Assembly (NCBI RefSeq): GCF_030816485.1
Contig: NZ_JAUSYC010000001.1
Span: forward strand, 2,046,001-2,110,000
Direction of reading: 5' to 3'
Source of the DNA: Arthrobacter sp. B1I2
Lineage (GTDB): Bacteria > Actinomycetota > Actinomycetes > Actinomycetales > Micrococcaceae
DNA: 64,000 nucleotides
Within the stretch, counting starts at the first letter, position 1. Every line of letters starts with the position of its first letter. A program made the translations under genes and the position numbers. Positions 27,542 through 36,186 of the stretch are shown piece after piece. The notes beneath the pieces were generated by a model. The model ran no database searches, was not told the origin of the DNA, and saw only the letters and a list, made by a program, of their open reading frames with translations.

Positions 27542-27996
27542 TCATTGATGCGGTCTTTCAAAGAAGTAATTCCGCGCTGGATGATGAAGGTGTAGGGCAA
27601 TCCTTCTGAATATTAAGCCGGAGACGCTAACGACTCGACTTATTAAAGTAATACGCTAAGTCTGATCGGATTTGCGTTGGTTGTGCTCGTCACATTTTTC
27701 GCACAGGTACCATTTGCTTCATTTACCCAAGGTTTGCGATGGAGACATTTGGGGCTCGGCGTTTTGCCGTGAGCGGTTTCTTTGCCCTTCCTCGGGTACC
27801 TAATAACCCTAAGTCGTCACCGTACGTTCCGAAAAGCTTCGCGGCCACTCCTTCAAGCCCGGCTTCGCGCGCGTCCCGCACGGCTGGGCACCACCCTGCC
27901 CATAGCGTTCGACGCCGGCGCTACCGCCCAGCAGAACACCATCAACGCGGCAACGCTGGCGTTCTCCCTCCAGCGCGACAACGGCGCCGGCACCGG
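27542..27996. other. Decayed spacer with membrane-protein-like fragments
   Basis: About 455 bp with no intact gene. A rightward frame around 27660-27830 gives a hydrophobic piece (LIGFALVVLVTFFAQVPFA) interrupted by a stop and then LPFLGYLITLSRHR, suggesting remains of a membrane protein. The family cannot be named. Confidence 0.35.
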
Positions 27997-28160
27997 TGGC
28001 GGATCGCGATCTTCGCCTTGCTGAATCCGGTCTACTTGGTGCACCACGCCGAGGGCGCCTGGCGCGCGGCCTGGCAGATGGTCACCAGCCCGCGCAAATG
28101 GGAGAAGACGCCCCACGGGTCTGGACGAGGAATACAACGACGACGGCCGGTGGTACGCGT
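27997..28160 (+). pseudogene. C-terminal fragment of a membrane glycosyltransferase (GT2)
   Basis: The frame 27997-28119 reads WRIAIFALLNPVYLVHHAEG then AWRAAWQMVTSPRKWEKTPHG, and after a one-base shift LDEEYNDDGRW. This resembles the last membrane segment and the conserved W..T.HG tail of processive GT2 enzymes (cellulose/hyaluronan-synthase-like). Only the tail is present, so this is a fragment left by deletion or recombination at the edge of the polysaccharide locus. Confidence 0.5.
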
Positions 28161-28397
28161 TAACACCCACCTTCCCGTGCTGGATTCCCCCCGCAGCCTC
28201 CATCAAGTGTCGGATGTCCCGAAGATCAATCGATTCAAGCAGGCGGAATGCGCTTTCACAAGAGCTTTGAACCTTGGCGGGTACGGGAAGAAACTGGCCT
28301 CTTGCGTAAACCTTGAGGTTTGACGAAACTTGTCAATTAGCTTGTCTCATGATTGGGTTGTGGAAATTAGGAACACTACTGACCAATGGAGGCTGTT

Positions 28398-28544
28398 GTG
28401 GCTGTTTCGGAATATGCCCTGGCACTGTGCGCTCTATTGGGCACGCTGCTGGTACCTTTCAGTGTTCTTTACCAGATGCTGCGGCTGAAGCGTCGCGCAC
28501 TCCTGATCCCCGCCCGGCCCGCACCCCGAGGTAACCAACGCTGA
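28398..28544 (+). CDS. Small single-span membrane protein A ahead of the MinD-like ATPase
   Basis: 48 aa from a GTG at 28398, which has GGAGG exactly 5 bp upstream; an in-frame ATG at 28386 lacks such a site. A hydrophobic segment (about residues 6-26, YALALCALLGTLLVPFSVL) is followed by a basic, proline-rich tail. The stop is 2 bp before the start of the next small ORF, so the two are coupled. No family recognised. Confidence 0.55.
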   Translation: MAVSEYALALCALLGTLLVPFSVLYQMLRLKRRALLIPARPAPRGNQR

Positions 28545-28546
28545 CC

Positions 28547-28666
28547 ATGCCGTACGTCGATATCAACCCCCACAAAGGCCGCCCCAAGTGGGTGGGCTAC
28601 ACCATCCTTGCCATCCTTCTGGTACTTACCGCTGCCGTGGTTTCGGCCGCGCTCATCCATCACTGA
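28547..28666 (+). CDS. Small single-span membrane protein B ahead of the MinD-like ATPase
   Basis: 39 aa from the ATG at 28547. A polar N-terminus (MPYVDINPHKGRPK) is followed by one membrane segment (about residues 15-37) and a short IHH tail. It starts 2 bp after the preceding ORF and lies 111 bp before the ATPase gene in the same direction. Function unknown. Confidence 0.55.
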   Translation: MPYVDINPHKGRPKWVGYTILAILLVLTAAVVSAALIHH

Positions 28667-28777
28667 CCTGCATCACGGATCACCGGATGCTGGGCAGGAG
28701 CTCCCGCCTGACCCCCTAGACTTACTGATTGAACCAGTGCCGCAGACCCGTTTGCCGAAACGTCCGGGGGGACAGAC

Positions 28778-30184
28778 ATGCCAGATCCGGCGGATCAGAA
28801 TGCAGGCGCCCAAGCAGAGGATGCAGGGCAGCCGCAGCTGCGCCGACGCCGCGACCTTCGTCGTGCCGACGGCTCAGTGCAGGATGCCTGGACAGGAACC
28901 ATGCCAGCCGTAACCCCTTCCCCTTCTAGTTCAAACGACGCCGGCAAGCCCGTGACGCGCCGCTCCTCCTGGGCGGAGGCGGCAGCGGCGGCCGACGCCA
29001 CTAAGCCGTCCAGGGCACCTTCACCTGCCCCGGCGGCTCCTGTGCAGCCTGCACCCGCACCTGCGCAGCCGGCCCGGCTGCCGGCTGCCGATCCGGCCCC
29101 CGAACCTATCGCCTCGGTGCCCGCCGCCGCGACGCGTTCCGCGCGGGGTGCGGTGGCTCCTGAAGCTGCCGCGCCGGCGTCGGACGCTCCCGCCGAAACC
29201 CCCGCTTTCCGCCGGAGCCGGCCCACCGTGGCCGACGAGATCGCCGAGAGCCCCATGCCGGACTTCATCAGCTCGCCGGGCCTGTTCGTCAAGGAACAGA
29301 GGCCGCGGCCGGTCGGTGGTTTCCGCGGCGCCCTGTACAACCTGACCGGCGGCGCGTGGAACCTGGGGCCGGGTCCCAAGCAGCGCCAGGAGGATGAGCT
29401 GGCCCGCCGGATTTCGCGCCAGCTCCAGGGCAGCTACAACACCGCCGTCCTCAGCCTCAAGGGCGGGATCGGCAAGACCTCCACCACGGTGGGCGTGGGC
29501 CTGACGCTGGCCGAATACCGTGGCGACGCGCCCTGCGCCATCGACGCCAACCCGGACTCCGGCGACCTGGTAGAGCGCGCGCTGGGCGAGGGCATCTACC
29601 AGCAGGCCAGCCCGCGGACCATCACGGACCTGCTCGAAAACATCGAGTCCATCAATTCGCTGACCGCGCTGGCCCGGTACATGCACCACGCCGGCCGCCT
29701 GCACCTGATCGCGGGGGAACAGGACCCGGAGGTCTCGGACTCGCTGACGGCTGAGGAATACCTGCGGATCCGCAAGCTCATCTCCAGCTACTACTCCGTG
29801 GCGCTGACCGACTGCGGCACCGGCGTGACGCACAACGCCATGAGCGGGATCCTGCAGTCGGCGGACAACCTGGTGATCGCCGCCGGCTACGCGGTCTCCG
29901 GCGCCAAGCGGGCCCGCAGCACCCTGCACTGGCTGGCCAGCCACGGCTACGAAGACCTGGCCCGCAACGCGATCGTTGTGATCACGGACAAGGATGAGGT
30001 GTCCTCCCGTGTGGACAAGGACGCGATCGAGGAGCACCTGTCGGGGATCTGCCGCGAACTCATCGCAGTCCCGCACGACCGCGGCGTGGCCGACGGCGAC
30101 CTCGTGACCCTTGACGTACTCAAGCCCGAGACGCGGCGGGCGTACAAGGAGATCGCAGCCGCGATCGTGGACGGGTACCGGTAG
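28778..30184 (+). CDS. MinD/ParA-type ATPase with long Pro/Ala-rich N-terminus (EspI-like)
   Basis: 468 aa. Residues 1 to about 150 are a disordered Ala/Pro/Arg-rich region. A linker with SSPGLFVKEQRPRPVGGFRGALYNLTGG leads to a MinD-like deviant Walker ATPase domain with LKGGIGKTSTTVG (about 223-235), DANPDSGDL and LTDCGTGV. This architecture resembles EspI-type proteins of ESX/type VII loci and similar MinD-like regulators. GGGGGGAC precedes the ATG. Its last codons are duplicated at 36482-36513, where a 6.3-kb segment seems to have been inserted. Two tiny membrane proteins precede it. Confidence 0.8.
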   Translation: MPDPADQNAGAQAEDAGQPQLRRRRDLRRADGSVQDAWTGTMPAVTPSPSSSNDAGKPVTRRSSWAEAAAAADATKPSRAPSPAPAAPVQPAPAPAQPARLPAADPAPEPIASVPAAATRSARGAVAPEAAAPASDAPAETPAFRRSRPTVADEIAESPMPDFISSPGLFVKEQRPRPVGGFRGALYNLTGGAWNLGPGPKQRQEDELARRISRQLQGSYNTAVLSLKGGIGKTSTTVGVGLTLAEYRGDAPCAIDANPDSGDLVERALGEGIYQQASPRTITDLLENIESINSLTALARYMHHAGRLHLIAGEQDPEVSDSLTAEEYLRIRKLISSYYSVALTDCGTGVTHNAMSGILQSADNLVIAAGYAVSGAKRARSTLHWLASHGYEDLARNAIVVITDKDEVSSRVDKDAIEEHLSGICRELIAVPHDRGVADGDLVTLDVLKPETRRAYKEIAAAIVDGYR

Positions 30185-30186
30185 CC
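30155..30186 (+). repeat. Left copy of 32-bp direct repeat (putative attL)
   Basis: Covers the last nine codons and stop of the MinD-like ATPase gene plus CC. It matches 36482-36513 at 29 of 32 positions, including a perfect 13-bp core GGTACCGGTAGCC, and the right copy still encodes AAIVDWYR and a stop. This is the signature of site-specific integration into the 3' end of a gene with restoration of that end. Confidence 0.7.
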
Positions 30187-30390
30187 GCGCTGACTGGGTT
30201 CTTCACCGGGACTGCTCAGCAAGACAAGTTAGTTGCCCGAGGACTTCTGCCTGGCCAGAATCGAGATCTTGACAGCCAGTCGCAACAGGGCTGGCTCGTT
30301 TGGCGAGGCCAAGGTAGCTCCAGGGGCACTAAACCGGTCTTATCTAACCGCTAGAATAGGGCCCTTACAGGTCTCTTATGGGGGAATCAA

Positions 30391-32583
30391 ATGGCAGAAA
30401 AACTGGCGATCAAGCCTGTCCGGAATCTGGGCGCCAGCGGGGCCGAGAGGAAGTCGGTTTTCAGAGCCGATATTCAGGGCCTTCGCGCCCTTGCCGTTCT
30501 GGTGGTTATCGCAGACCACCTTTTCGCATACCCTTCAGGCGGGTTCGTCGGCGTGGACGTTTTCTTCGTCATCAGCGGATTCCTCATCACGGGACTCCTG
30601 CTCAAGGAGCACGACCGCACCGGGCACATTTCTTTCGTGGGTTTCTACCGGCGCCGCGCCAAGCGGATCCTGCCCGCTTCGGCGCTTGTGTTGGCTGCCA
30701 CAGCGGCAGGGGCTTACTTCGTCTTTAACACCGGCCGTTCCATCGGCGTCTTCATTGATGCCGCCTGGGCGTTTTGCTTCACGGCTAACTGGCGCTTCGC
30801 AAGTGTCGGAACAGACTATTTCCAAGGCACCGGCGCAGTGTCGCCCCTGCAGCACTTCTGGTCCCTGGCCGTTGAGGAACAGTTCTACTTCGTATGGCCC
30901 TGGTTGATGCTCCTCATCTTCGTTGTAGTGGGCCGAAAGGCAGCCGGTGACATAAAGCTTGCCCACCGAGCCGTGGCTGTGGCCATGTTCATCATCGTCG
31001 CTGCATCTTTCTCGTGGGCTGTATACGAGACGGCTACGTCCCCGACGTGGGCGTACTTCTCAACGCTCTCTCGCACTTGGGAACTTGGCATTGGCGCCCT
31101 TCTTGCTGTTGGTTCAACTCAATTGCGCCGACTGCCGGCGTACGTGCGCCCAGTTCTGGCCTGGGCGGGCCTTGCTGGAATTGTCGCAAGCCTGTTCGTA
31201 GTTTCATCCGACTCCTTGTTCCCCGCACCCTGGGCGGCTCTACCGGTGCTGTCCACCGCGTTTGTGATAGCTGCCGGGACTGGGGGCGAGCAGAGATTTC
31301 TGGCGCCGATAACGAATCCGCTCGCTCGGTACATCGGCAACATCTCGTACTCGCTATACCTCTGGCATTTTCCAGTCATCGTCCTCGGCCAAGTCTTTTT
31401 CCGCGACAAGGACATGCTGTATTTCGCTTCAACACTCGCATTAATGGCAGTGCTGTCCGTTGCCTCATATCACGTCGTCGAAGATCCCATACGCAAGTCG
31501 TCGTGGTTAGATCCCCGGAACAAGCGGGCACTTGAGCGGCCAAAGTCCTCCGACAAATCCTCGCAAATTCGGTCGATCGCGGCGCTGGGCGTCCTCGCGC
31601 TAGCGGCGAGTATCACGACGGGGGTGGCCCTTAGCCTTGACAAGGGGCGGTCATCCGACGCCCAAATTTCGGTCCCGCATGTAATGCCGTCGCCCTCATC
31701 AACCGCGACGAGCCTGACGGCGCAGGCCGCGCTTGCAGCGAAGGTTGAAGAGTCGGCCAGAGCCACTGAATGGCCAGAACTGAGCCCATCCATGGATGGG
31801 CTCGGACGTGCTTCCTTAGCGCCGGAGTGGTCCAACGACGGTTGTCTCGGACTAGAGCAGAAGGCGCTTGCCAACCCGCAAGCGAACGCCGAGCGATGTG
31901 TTTACGGAGACCCTAAAGCGGCGAAGACGGCGATGGTCCTTGGGGATTCTGTTGCCATAAGCTATGTGCCAGCTATCAGGGCCGCGCTTGAACCCCGAGG
32001 ATATAAGGTCTTGGTCTACACAATGCAGCAGTGTCCTGCCGCGAAGGTATCCGTGTTGAAACTGGACAAGTCACCGCACCCTGAATGTGATGCATTTAGG
32101 GATTGGACGTGGACGAAGGCCAACGAGCTTCATCCGGACCTGTTGTTCCTGACTAGCACCGTAAGCCCCACACTTGCCAGTGGAGCCCAAGGATCTGCAT
32201 TCCTCGACGAGTGGGCGCAAGGTTACGGAGACACATTCCGGGCCCTTAACAGTGCTGCAAAGCGAACGGTTGTACTGGACCCTCCCCCAGGAGGGCAATC
32301 ATTGAGCGATTGTGCTACCCGGATCAGCAGGCCAAGTGACTGCAAAACGACGGTATCGAAGCTCTACGCGGACGTTCACACGGTGGCTAGCGATCAAGTC
32401 CAAGAACTTGGCAACAAGTCTTTCGAAGTCCTGACCACAAGGACCTGGTTCTGCACTGACTATGGTTACTGTCCCTCGTTTATGGGAACAACGCCAGTTT
32501 ATGCGGATGGCACCCACCTGACCGCAAAGTATTCATCCTCGTTGGGGCCAGTCCTCGCGGAGGCCCTCAAACTCGCGGCTTAA
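30391..32583 (+). CDS. OatA-like acyltransferase (AT3 membrane domain plus SGNH domain)
   Basis: 730 aa. The N-terminal acyltransferase-3 domain (about residues 25-385) begins FRADIQGLRALAVLVVIADH and includes GGFVGVDVFFVISGFLI and PLQHFWSLAVEEQFY, with about ten membrane segments. A linker and an eleventh segment (about 395-412) lead to a C-terminal SGNH hydrolase-like domain with GDSVAISYVPAI (about 515-526) and the catalytic pair in DGTHLT near the end. Such enzymes O-acetylate peptidoglycan or exopolysaccharides. First gene inside the direct-repeat-bounded segment; the target is probably a surface glycan. Confidence 0.92.
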   Translation: MAEKLAIKPVRNLGASGAERKSVFRADIQGLRALAVLVVIADHLFAYPSGGFVGVDVFFVISGFLITGLLLKEHDRTGHISFVGFYRRRAKRILPASALVLAATAAGAYFVFNTGRSIGVFIDAAWAFCFTANWRFASVGTDYFQGTGAVSPLQHFWSLAVEEQFYFVWPWLMLLIFVVVGRKAAGDIKLAHRAVAVAMFIIVAASFSWAVYETATSPTWAYFSTLSRTWELGIGALLAVGSTQLRRLPAYVRPVLAWAGLAGIVASLFVVSSDSLFPAPWAALPVLSTAFVIAAGTGGEQRFLAPITNPLARYIGNISYSLYLWHFPVIVLGQVFFRDKDMLYFASTLALMAVLSVASYHVVEDPIRKSSWLDPRNKRALERPKSSDKSSQIRSIAALGVLALAASITTGVALSLDKGRSSDAQISVPHVMPSPSSTATSLTAQAALAAKVEESARATEWPELSPSMDGLGRASLAPEWSNDGCLGLEQKALANPQANAERCVYGDPKAAKTAMVLGDSVAISYVPAIRAALEPRGYKVLVYTMQQCPAAKVSVLKLDKSPHPECDAFRDWTWTKANELHPDLLFLTSTVSPTLASGAQGSAFLDEWAQGYGDTFRALNSAAKRTVVLDPPPGGQSLSDCATRISRPSDCKTTVSKLYADVHTVASDQVQELGNKSFEVLTTRTWFCTDYGYCPSFMGTTPVYADGTHLTAKYSSSLGPVLAEALKLAA

Positions 32584-32781
32584 GACCCTCCAATTGCTAG
32601 CCCCTATACTGGGGCGCCTGGGGAATCTTCTAGAGGCTGTCCGCCGCGTGCGTTCCACCGTGAAGCTTTTGGCGAGGGCCGTGCGCCGCCTGCTTCACAG
32701 CGCTGCGAGACGACGCAACTACCCGGTTCTGCTCACAAGCGTGCGCGGATGACTTTCACCTGGACACGCTCACCTAGGCCG

Positions 32782-32898
32782 CTAGATCTTAGCCGGGTCC
32801 GTGAAGCTGTCGCCGTAGTAGCGGCCGCCAACTCCGAAGGCCTCGGCGTAGAGTGCGGCGTCGAGGGCTTCGAGTTGCGCATAACTGCGGCCGGACAC
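32782..32898 (-). CDS. Very small ORF after the O-antigen ligase gene
   Basis: 38 aa (from a GTG at 32898), 6 bp after the stop of the leftward ligase gene and in the same frame. It reads SGRSYAQLEALDAALYAEAF and ends GRYYGDSFTDPAKI. It could be a coupled small protein or the tail of a disrupted gene. No family recognised. The rest of the 320-bp gap shows only a possible TATACT -10 box at 32605-32610. Confidence 0.25.
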   Translation of the reverse strand: MSGRSYAQLEALDAALYAEAFGVGGRYYGDSFTDPAKI

Positions 32899-32904
32899 CG
32901 TGTC

Positions 32905-34374
32905 TTATTTGACCCCTCGCCGTAGGAGGAGGGCGCTCCCCTGCTTCTGCGCCGCTTCCGGTTCATCATCAGGCCGTGGAGCCGTGGACGCTGCTGCGAG
33001 GCCCAGAGCGATGAACACGAAGGCGTTCCACGGGTTCTGGTCCAGCATGTCCACTGAGATTGACCGCCAGATGAGTGCAGCGATCACGGCACCGGCTGCG
33101 ATGCCCCACAGGCGCCGGTCGCCCGTGGACTTCCAGAGTGCGCTGCACATCGGGGCGAGCATCGTTAGGGCCATTGCGAACATGCCGAGGACGCCTGATT
33201 CAAGCAGGATCTTCAGCCAACTGTTGTCTACGGTGGCTCGGCGAGCACTCGCTGGGTCGACATCAAGTCCGTGCTGACCGGCGAAGAGTTCAGGCGCGTA
33301 GCCGCCAAACCCGGTTCCGATGAACATGTTTCCGTTCTGCGTCGATTGGAGGCGAGTCAGCCAAACATTACTCCGCTGGGTGGCGCTTGCGTCCACGCCA
33401 GACACAATCTCAATGAAGGACTGTAGAAGACGGTCGAGTTCCCGTGAACCGGTAATGACGTAAGCAACGATAGCGAGTCCAAGGACTGTGATCCCGAGTG
33501 CTACACCGCGTTTTCCGGCGAAGAAAAAAAGAACGACTACACCGATGGCGACTGCAACGAGGCCGCCACGGGAGCCGGTCAGGACGATGCCGACAGCGAA
33601 GAGTCCCATTAGCATGAGGAAGCCGACCTTCGTTCTCCGAGGCAGGTCCGCCAGAAGGCAGGCCGCGAGGACGATCACCCCGCACGCGAGAACTAGGGCG
33701 AGGTTGTTGGGGTTCATGGTGAAGCCGGTGTATCGCGTCAACCAGGAACTTGTTTCAGGGTTGTACGTCAGCCCTGACGTCAGTAGGCCGCCCCAAGTTC
33801 CCTTCATCAAGCCTGCCATTTGCAAGCCCACCCCGATCATCTGGAAGATGCTGGTCACAACCAGTCCAAACCCGGCACCCCTGATGTCTGGTCTGCGGAA
33901 ACCAAGCCACAGCAGCGGAATGAACATTGTCCAGTTGAGTAGGCGTGACAGTCCATAGGCCGAGGAGGCGGCGCCTAAGGTGCTCAAGATCAGGGACACC
34001 AGGAGAATTACCACCCCTGCCTTCGCCGCCTTATTCATGCGTGGCGCTGGCAGGCTGAAGCTGTGGATCAACGCAACGAGGCAGACGCCCGCCAGCACAA
34101 ACCTGGAGATGGTTCCTACGGTTCCGAGGGCTGGCGCCCAGCAAGTCACGAAAATGACCAGAGCATAGAGCCAGCCGACCGGCGCTTTCGGAAGGAAGCG
34201 TCCCAGCCCAATGGATTGGACAAGCGCCAGGACTGCGAGGGCAGCGAAGGCGCCGAACGAATAGCGGATGTCGAAGAATCCAGCGACCACAGCGACAACT
34301 GAAGTGACGATGAGGATTATTCCGGGCGCGGATTTGTTGACTGCGCCGACATCATTTTGATTGGTGAGTTTCAA
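32905..34374 (-). CDS. O-antigen ligase/polymerase-type membrane protein
   Basis: 489 aa with about 12 hydrophobic segments and one large external loop. Blocks YTGFTMNPNNLALVLA, LTGSRGGLVA, GTGFGG and the DNSWLKILLESGVLG stretch are typical of the Wzy/WaaL O-antigen ligase superfamily. It would polymerise or ligate surface glycan units outside the membrane. The main polysaccharide locus at 9-27 kb shows no Wzy gene, so this protein inside the repeat-bounded segment may serve it or alter its product. That link is inference. Confidence 0.85.
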   Translation of the reverse strand: MKLTNQNDVGAVNKSAPGIILIVTSVVAVVAGFFDIRYSFGAFAALAVLALVQSIGLGRFLPKAPVGWLYALVIFVTCWAPALGTVGTISRFVLAGVCLVALIHSFSLPAPRMNKAAKAGVVILLVSLILSTLGAASSAYGLSRLLNWTMFIPLLWLGFRRPDIRGAGFGLVVTSIFQMIGVGLQMAGLMKGTWGGLLTSGLTYNPETSSWLTRYTGFTMNPNNLALVLACGVIVLAACLLADLPRRTKVGFLMLMGLFAVGIVLTGSRGGLVAVAIGVVVLFFFAGKRGVALGITVLGLAIVAYVITGSRELDRLLQSFIEIVSGVDASATQRSNVWLTRLQSTQNGNMFIGTGFGGYAPELFAGQHGLDVDPASARRATVDNSWLKILLESGVLGMFAMALTMLAPMCSALWKSTGDRRLWGIAAGAVIAALIWRSISVDMLDQNPWNAFVFIALGLAAASTAPRPDDEPEAAQKQGSALLLRRGVK

Positions 34375-34464
34375 GCGGCGTGTCCTTGTTTAATCGTCCC
34401 CCGCACGGTCCCGGTCAACGATACAGCAGTGCCGCCTTTATACTTGGCGAATGGCTAAGGGGGA

Positions 34465-34842
34465 ATGACGGTTGGCAAAGGCGTTCTTGCCGTCGCGGCT
34501 AGCCTTGGGGTTGCAACGCTTGTGTGCTTCCCGGAGGTATTCTTCGGGCAGTCCAACGCCTCCACCCCATCCACGCCAACTGGACTTTCAGCGGCCTATA
34601 ACGGTGCCATCCCATCCTTTGTTGAAGCTGTGAACGCGAAGTACCCTGGTGCGGTCCCGGCAGATGACGCGGCGATCATTGGTTATACGGTTTGCCAAAC
34701 TTTTGACGCCGACCCCGCCACGGCATACGCCAGCTTTATGGCTCAGGAAAAGGCGGCTGGCGCCAGCGTTCAGCAGGCAGACTTTATGACGAGGACAGCG
34801 GTGCAAACCATCTGTCCCCGCCAAAAGTCTCACATGCCCTAA
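34465..34842 (+). CDS. Small exported protein, DUF732-like
   Basis: 125 aa. An N-terminal hydrophobic segment (residues 6-27) acts as signal peptide or anchor. The mature domain (about 44-120) has the layout of DUF732-type secreted actinobacterial proteins: FVEAVNAKYP, then a Cys in GYTVCQTFD and a C-terminal Cys in AVQTICP, likely forming a disulfide. AAGGGGGA precedes the ATG and a TATACT box lies at 34439-34444. The role is unknown. It diverges from the ligase gene inside the repeat-bounded segment. Confidence 0.65.
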   Translation: MTVGKGVLAVAASLGVATLVCFPEVFFGQSNASTPSTPTGLSAAYNGAIPSFVEAVNAKYPGAVPADDAAIIGYTVCQTFDADPATAYASFMAQEKAAGASVQQADFMTRTAVQTICPRQKSHMP

Positions 34843-34853
34843 AGACACTGCAC

Positions 34854-34881
34854 TTCACCCCATCGCATTGAGCTCTACAAT
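34854..34881 (+). promoter_or_regulatory. Putative promoter of a leaderless transcript
   Basis: A -10-like TACAAT at 34876-34881 has TTCACC 16 bp upstream as a weak -35. The ATG of the zinc-ribbon ORF begins 7 bp after the -10 box with no ribosome site, so transcription would start at or next to the initiation codon. Confidence 0.35.
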
Positions 34882-34887
34882 CGGTGC

Positions 34888-35043
34888 ATGACTATTGGGG
34901 GACTAATCAGCCGTTGGAACACTGCCAGGAAGCTGCGTAAGGGCCGGTGCGCTGAATGCAACCAGCCCTTACGCGATGATGCCGCGGACCTGTTCTGCTC
35001 TGACGAATGCGCCGTTGGGAACAGGGTTCACGGCTCCTACTAG
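34888..35043 (+). CDS. Zinc-ribbon mini-protein
   Basis: 51 aa. Basic N-terminal half (SRWNTARKLRKGR), then CAEC (residues 21-24) and a second pair in FCSDEC (Cys37 and Cys41), giving a four-cysteine zinc ribbon of the kind common in small phage and actinobacterial proteins. The start has a -10 box immediately upstream, suggesting leaderless translation. Its TAG overlaps the stop of the convergent SGNH gene. Confidence 0.55.
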   Translation: MTIGGLISRWNTARKLRKGRCAECNQPLRDDAADLFCSDECAVGNRVHGSY

Positions 35044-36183
35044 CGCGGTGCGATGAACCGGGTGAACGCTGCAACCCAGTGCAGGACGCCGGCGTCGTTG
35101 GGGTGGACGCCGTCACTGATGAGGATGCCGGCTTCTGCCACGGTCTCACCGAAGCGGGGGCGCCATATCAAACACCAGCACGTTGCTCTGCTCATTCTCA
35201 AGCTGTTTGGCTTTGGCGACATAGTTAGACCAGGGCTCAATAGGTGCCGTGCCCAAGGCATCAAGGATCTCGGCACAGAGCACGATGGTCGGCAGCTTAT
35301 CCGCCGCATATTGCCCGTTGATTTTGCCGATCATGGCGGTAAGGTTCGCTTTTACCGTTGCGGAGGGCACCCCGCCTGACCAGTCGTTCCGCATGTCGGT
35401 GATTATCATCAGTGATGGGGTGAACGTTTTGAGGTTGTCCCAATGGTTCTGGGTGGTGGCGTCCAGCCAGAAGTTGGTTTGCGTGGAGCTGGCGCCGTGG
35501 GGGACAACAGTGACGCCGACACTTGCGTCCCCGTTGAACACCATGAACCCGTTGAATGTGACGATGCCGCCGGATGACCAGCCGACCTCGACGCTGTGTA
35601 CCCCCGAGGTGAGGGTGATGTTGACCAGCTGACCGCCCACTGTGGAAGCGTTGAAACTGTCAAAGGCGACCGCCGCTCCACCGTCTACTTTGTAGTAGCC
35701 GATGCCGCCTCCCGACTTTTTAGTGAGGACCAGGAACAACCGGTTTGTTTGGACGTTCGTGAGCGTGACCTTGTGGTCCACGGTAGATAGTTCAAAGGCG
35801 TGCCGCCCGATGCCGCTGGTGCTGGGCTGTGGCACGTTTGGCATAGTGATTGGCAGGATGCTCATGTTACCCATTGATGGGGTAGCCCAGGCGATGTATC
35901 CAAGGCCCGGGGTTGTGACGCCGTTGGCAGGAAACTGTGCGGCGAGAGCAAGGTTGAGCTGGTGCGTGAACCGGGCCGTGTAGCTGCTCACACCCGCGCC
36001 TTCAATGAATGAGTGACCAATGGCCCATACGTAACATTTGCCGCCGTTGCGGCCCGCGAGTGCGCGGTGGAAGGGGCGGAGACGTCGGGCGCGGGTAGCC
36101 TCAATGTCCTCCAGCCCTCGGGGGGTTGCTGGGGCGGCACCGATGGATGCTGGCGTTACGGGTGCGTCGAGAATGCTTCCCAT
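35040..36183 (-). pseudogene. SGNH/GDSL-type hydrolase with a frameshift (phage tail-like)
   Basis: From ATG 36183 a 345-residue frame carries a nucleophile region YVWAIGHSFIEGAG (about residues 50-63) and a beta-rich insert, then ends after FDMAPPLR. A one-base shift at the GGGGG run 35156-35160 (C-run on the coding strand) lets it continue as FGETVAEAGILISDGVHPND and on to FIAPR at 35040. DGVHPN is the expected catalytic Asp-His block, so the original protein was about 380 aa and is broken here, by a real mutation or a sequencing slip. The first frame lacks the catalytic histidine. It starts 3 bp after the tail-like ORF stop. Confidence 0.65.
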
Positions 36184-36186
36184 GGA

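Noticed and set aside
28795..29379. Leftward frames over the Pro/Ala-rich part of the MinD-like ATPase gene
   Set aside because: Low-complexity Ala/Gly translations without a start signal; the rightward gene continues in frame into a clear ATPase domain.
30269..30274. TTGACA as -35 box before the acyltransferase gene
   Set aside because: No acceptable -10 hexamer at 16-18 bp; the TAGAAT nearer the gene lacks a matching -35.
32649..32753. 34-codon Arg-rich ORF starting GTG after a TATACT box
   Set aside because: No ribosome binding site and no recognisable similarity; chance ORF cannot be excluded.
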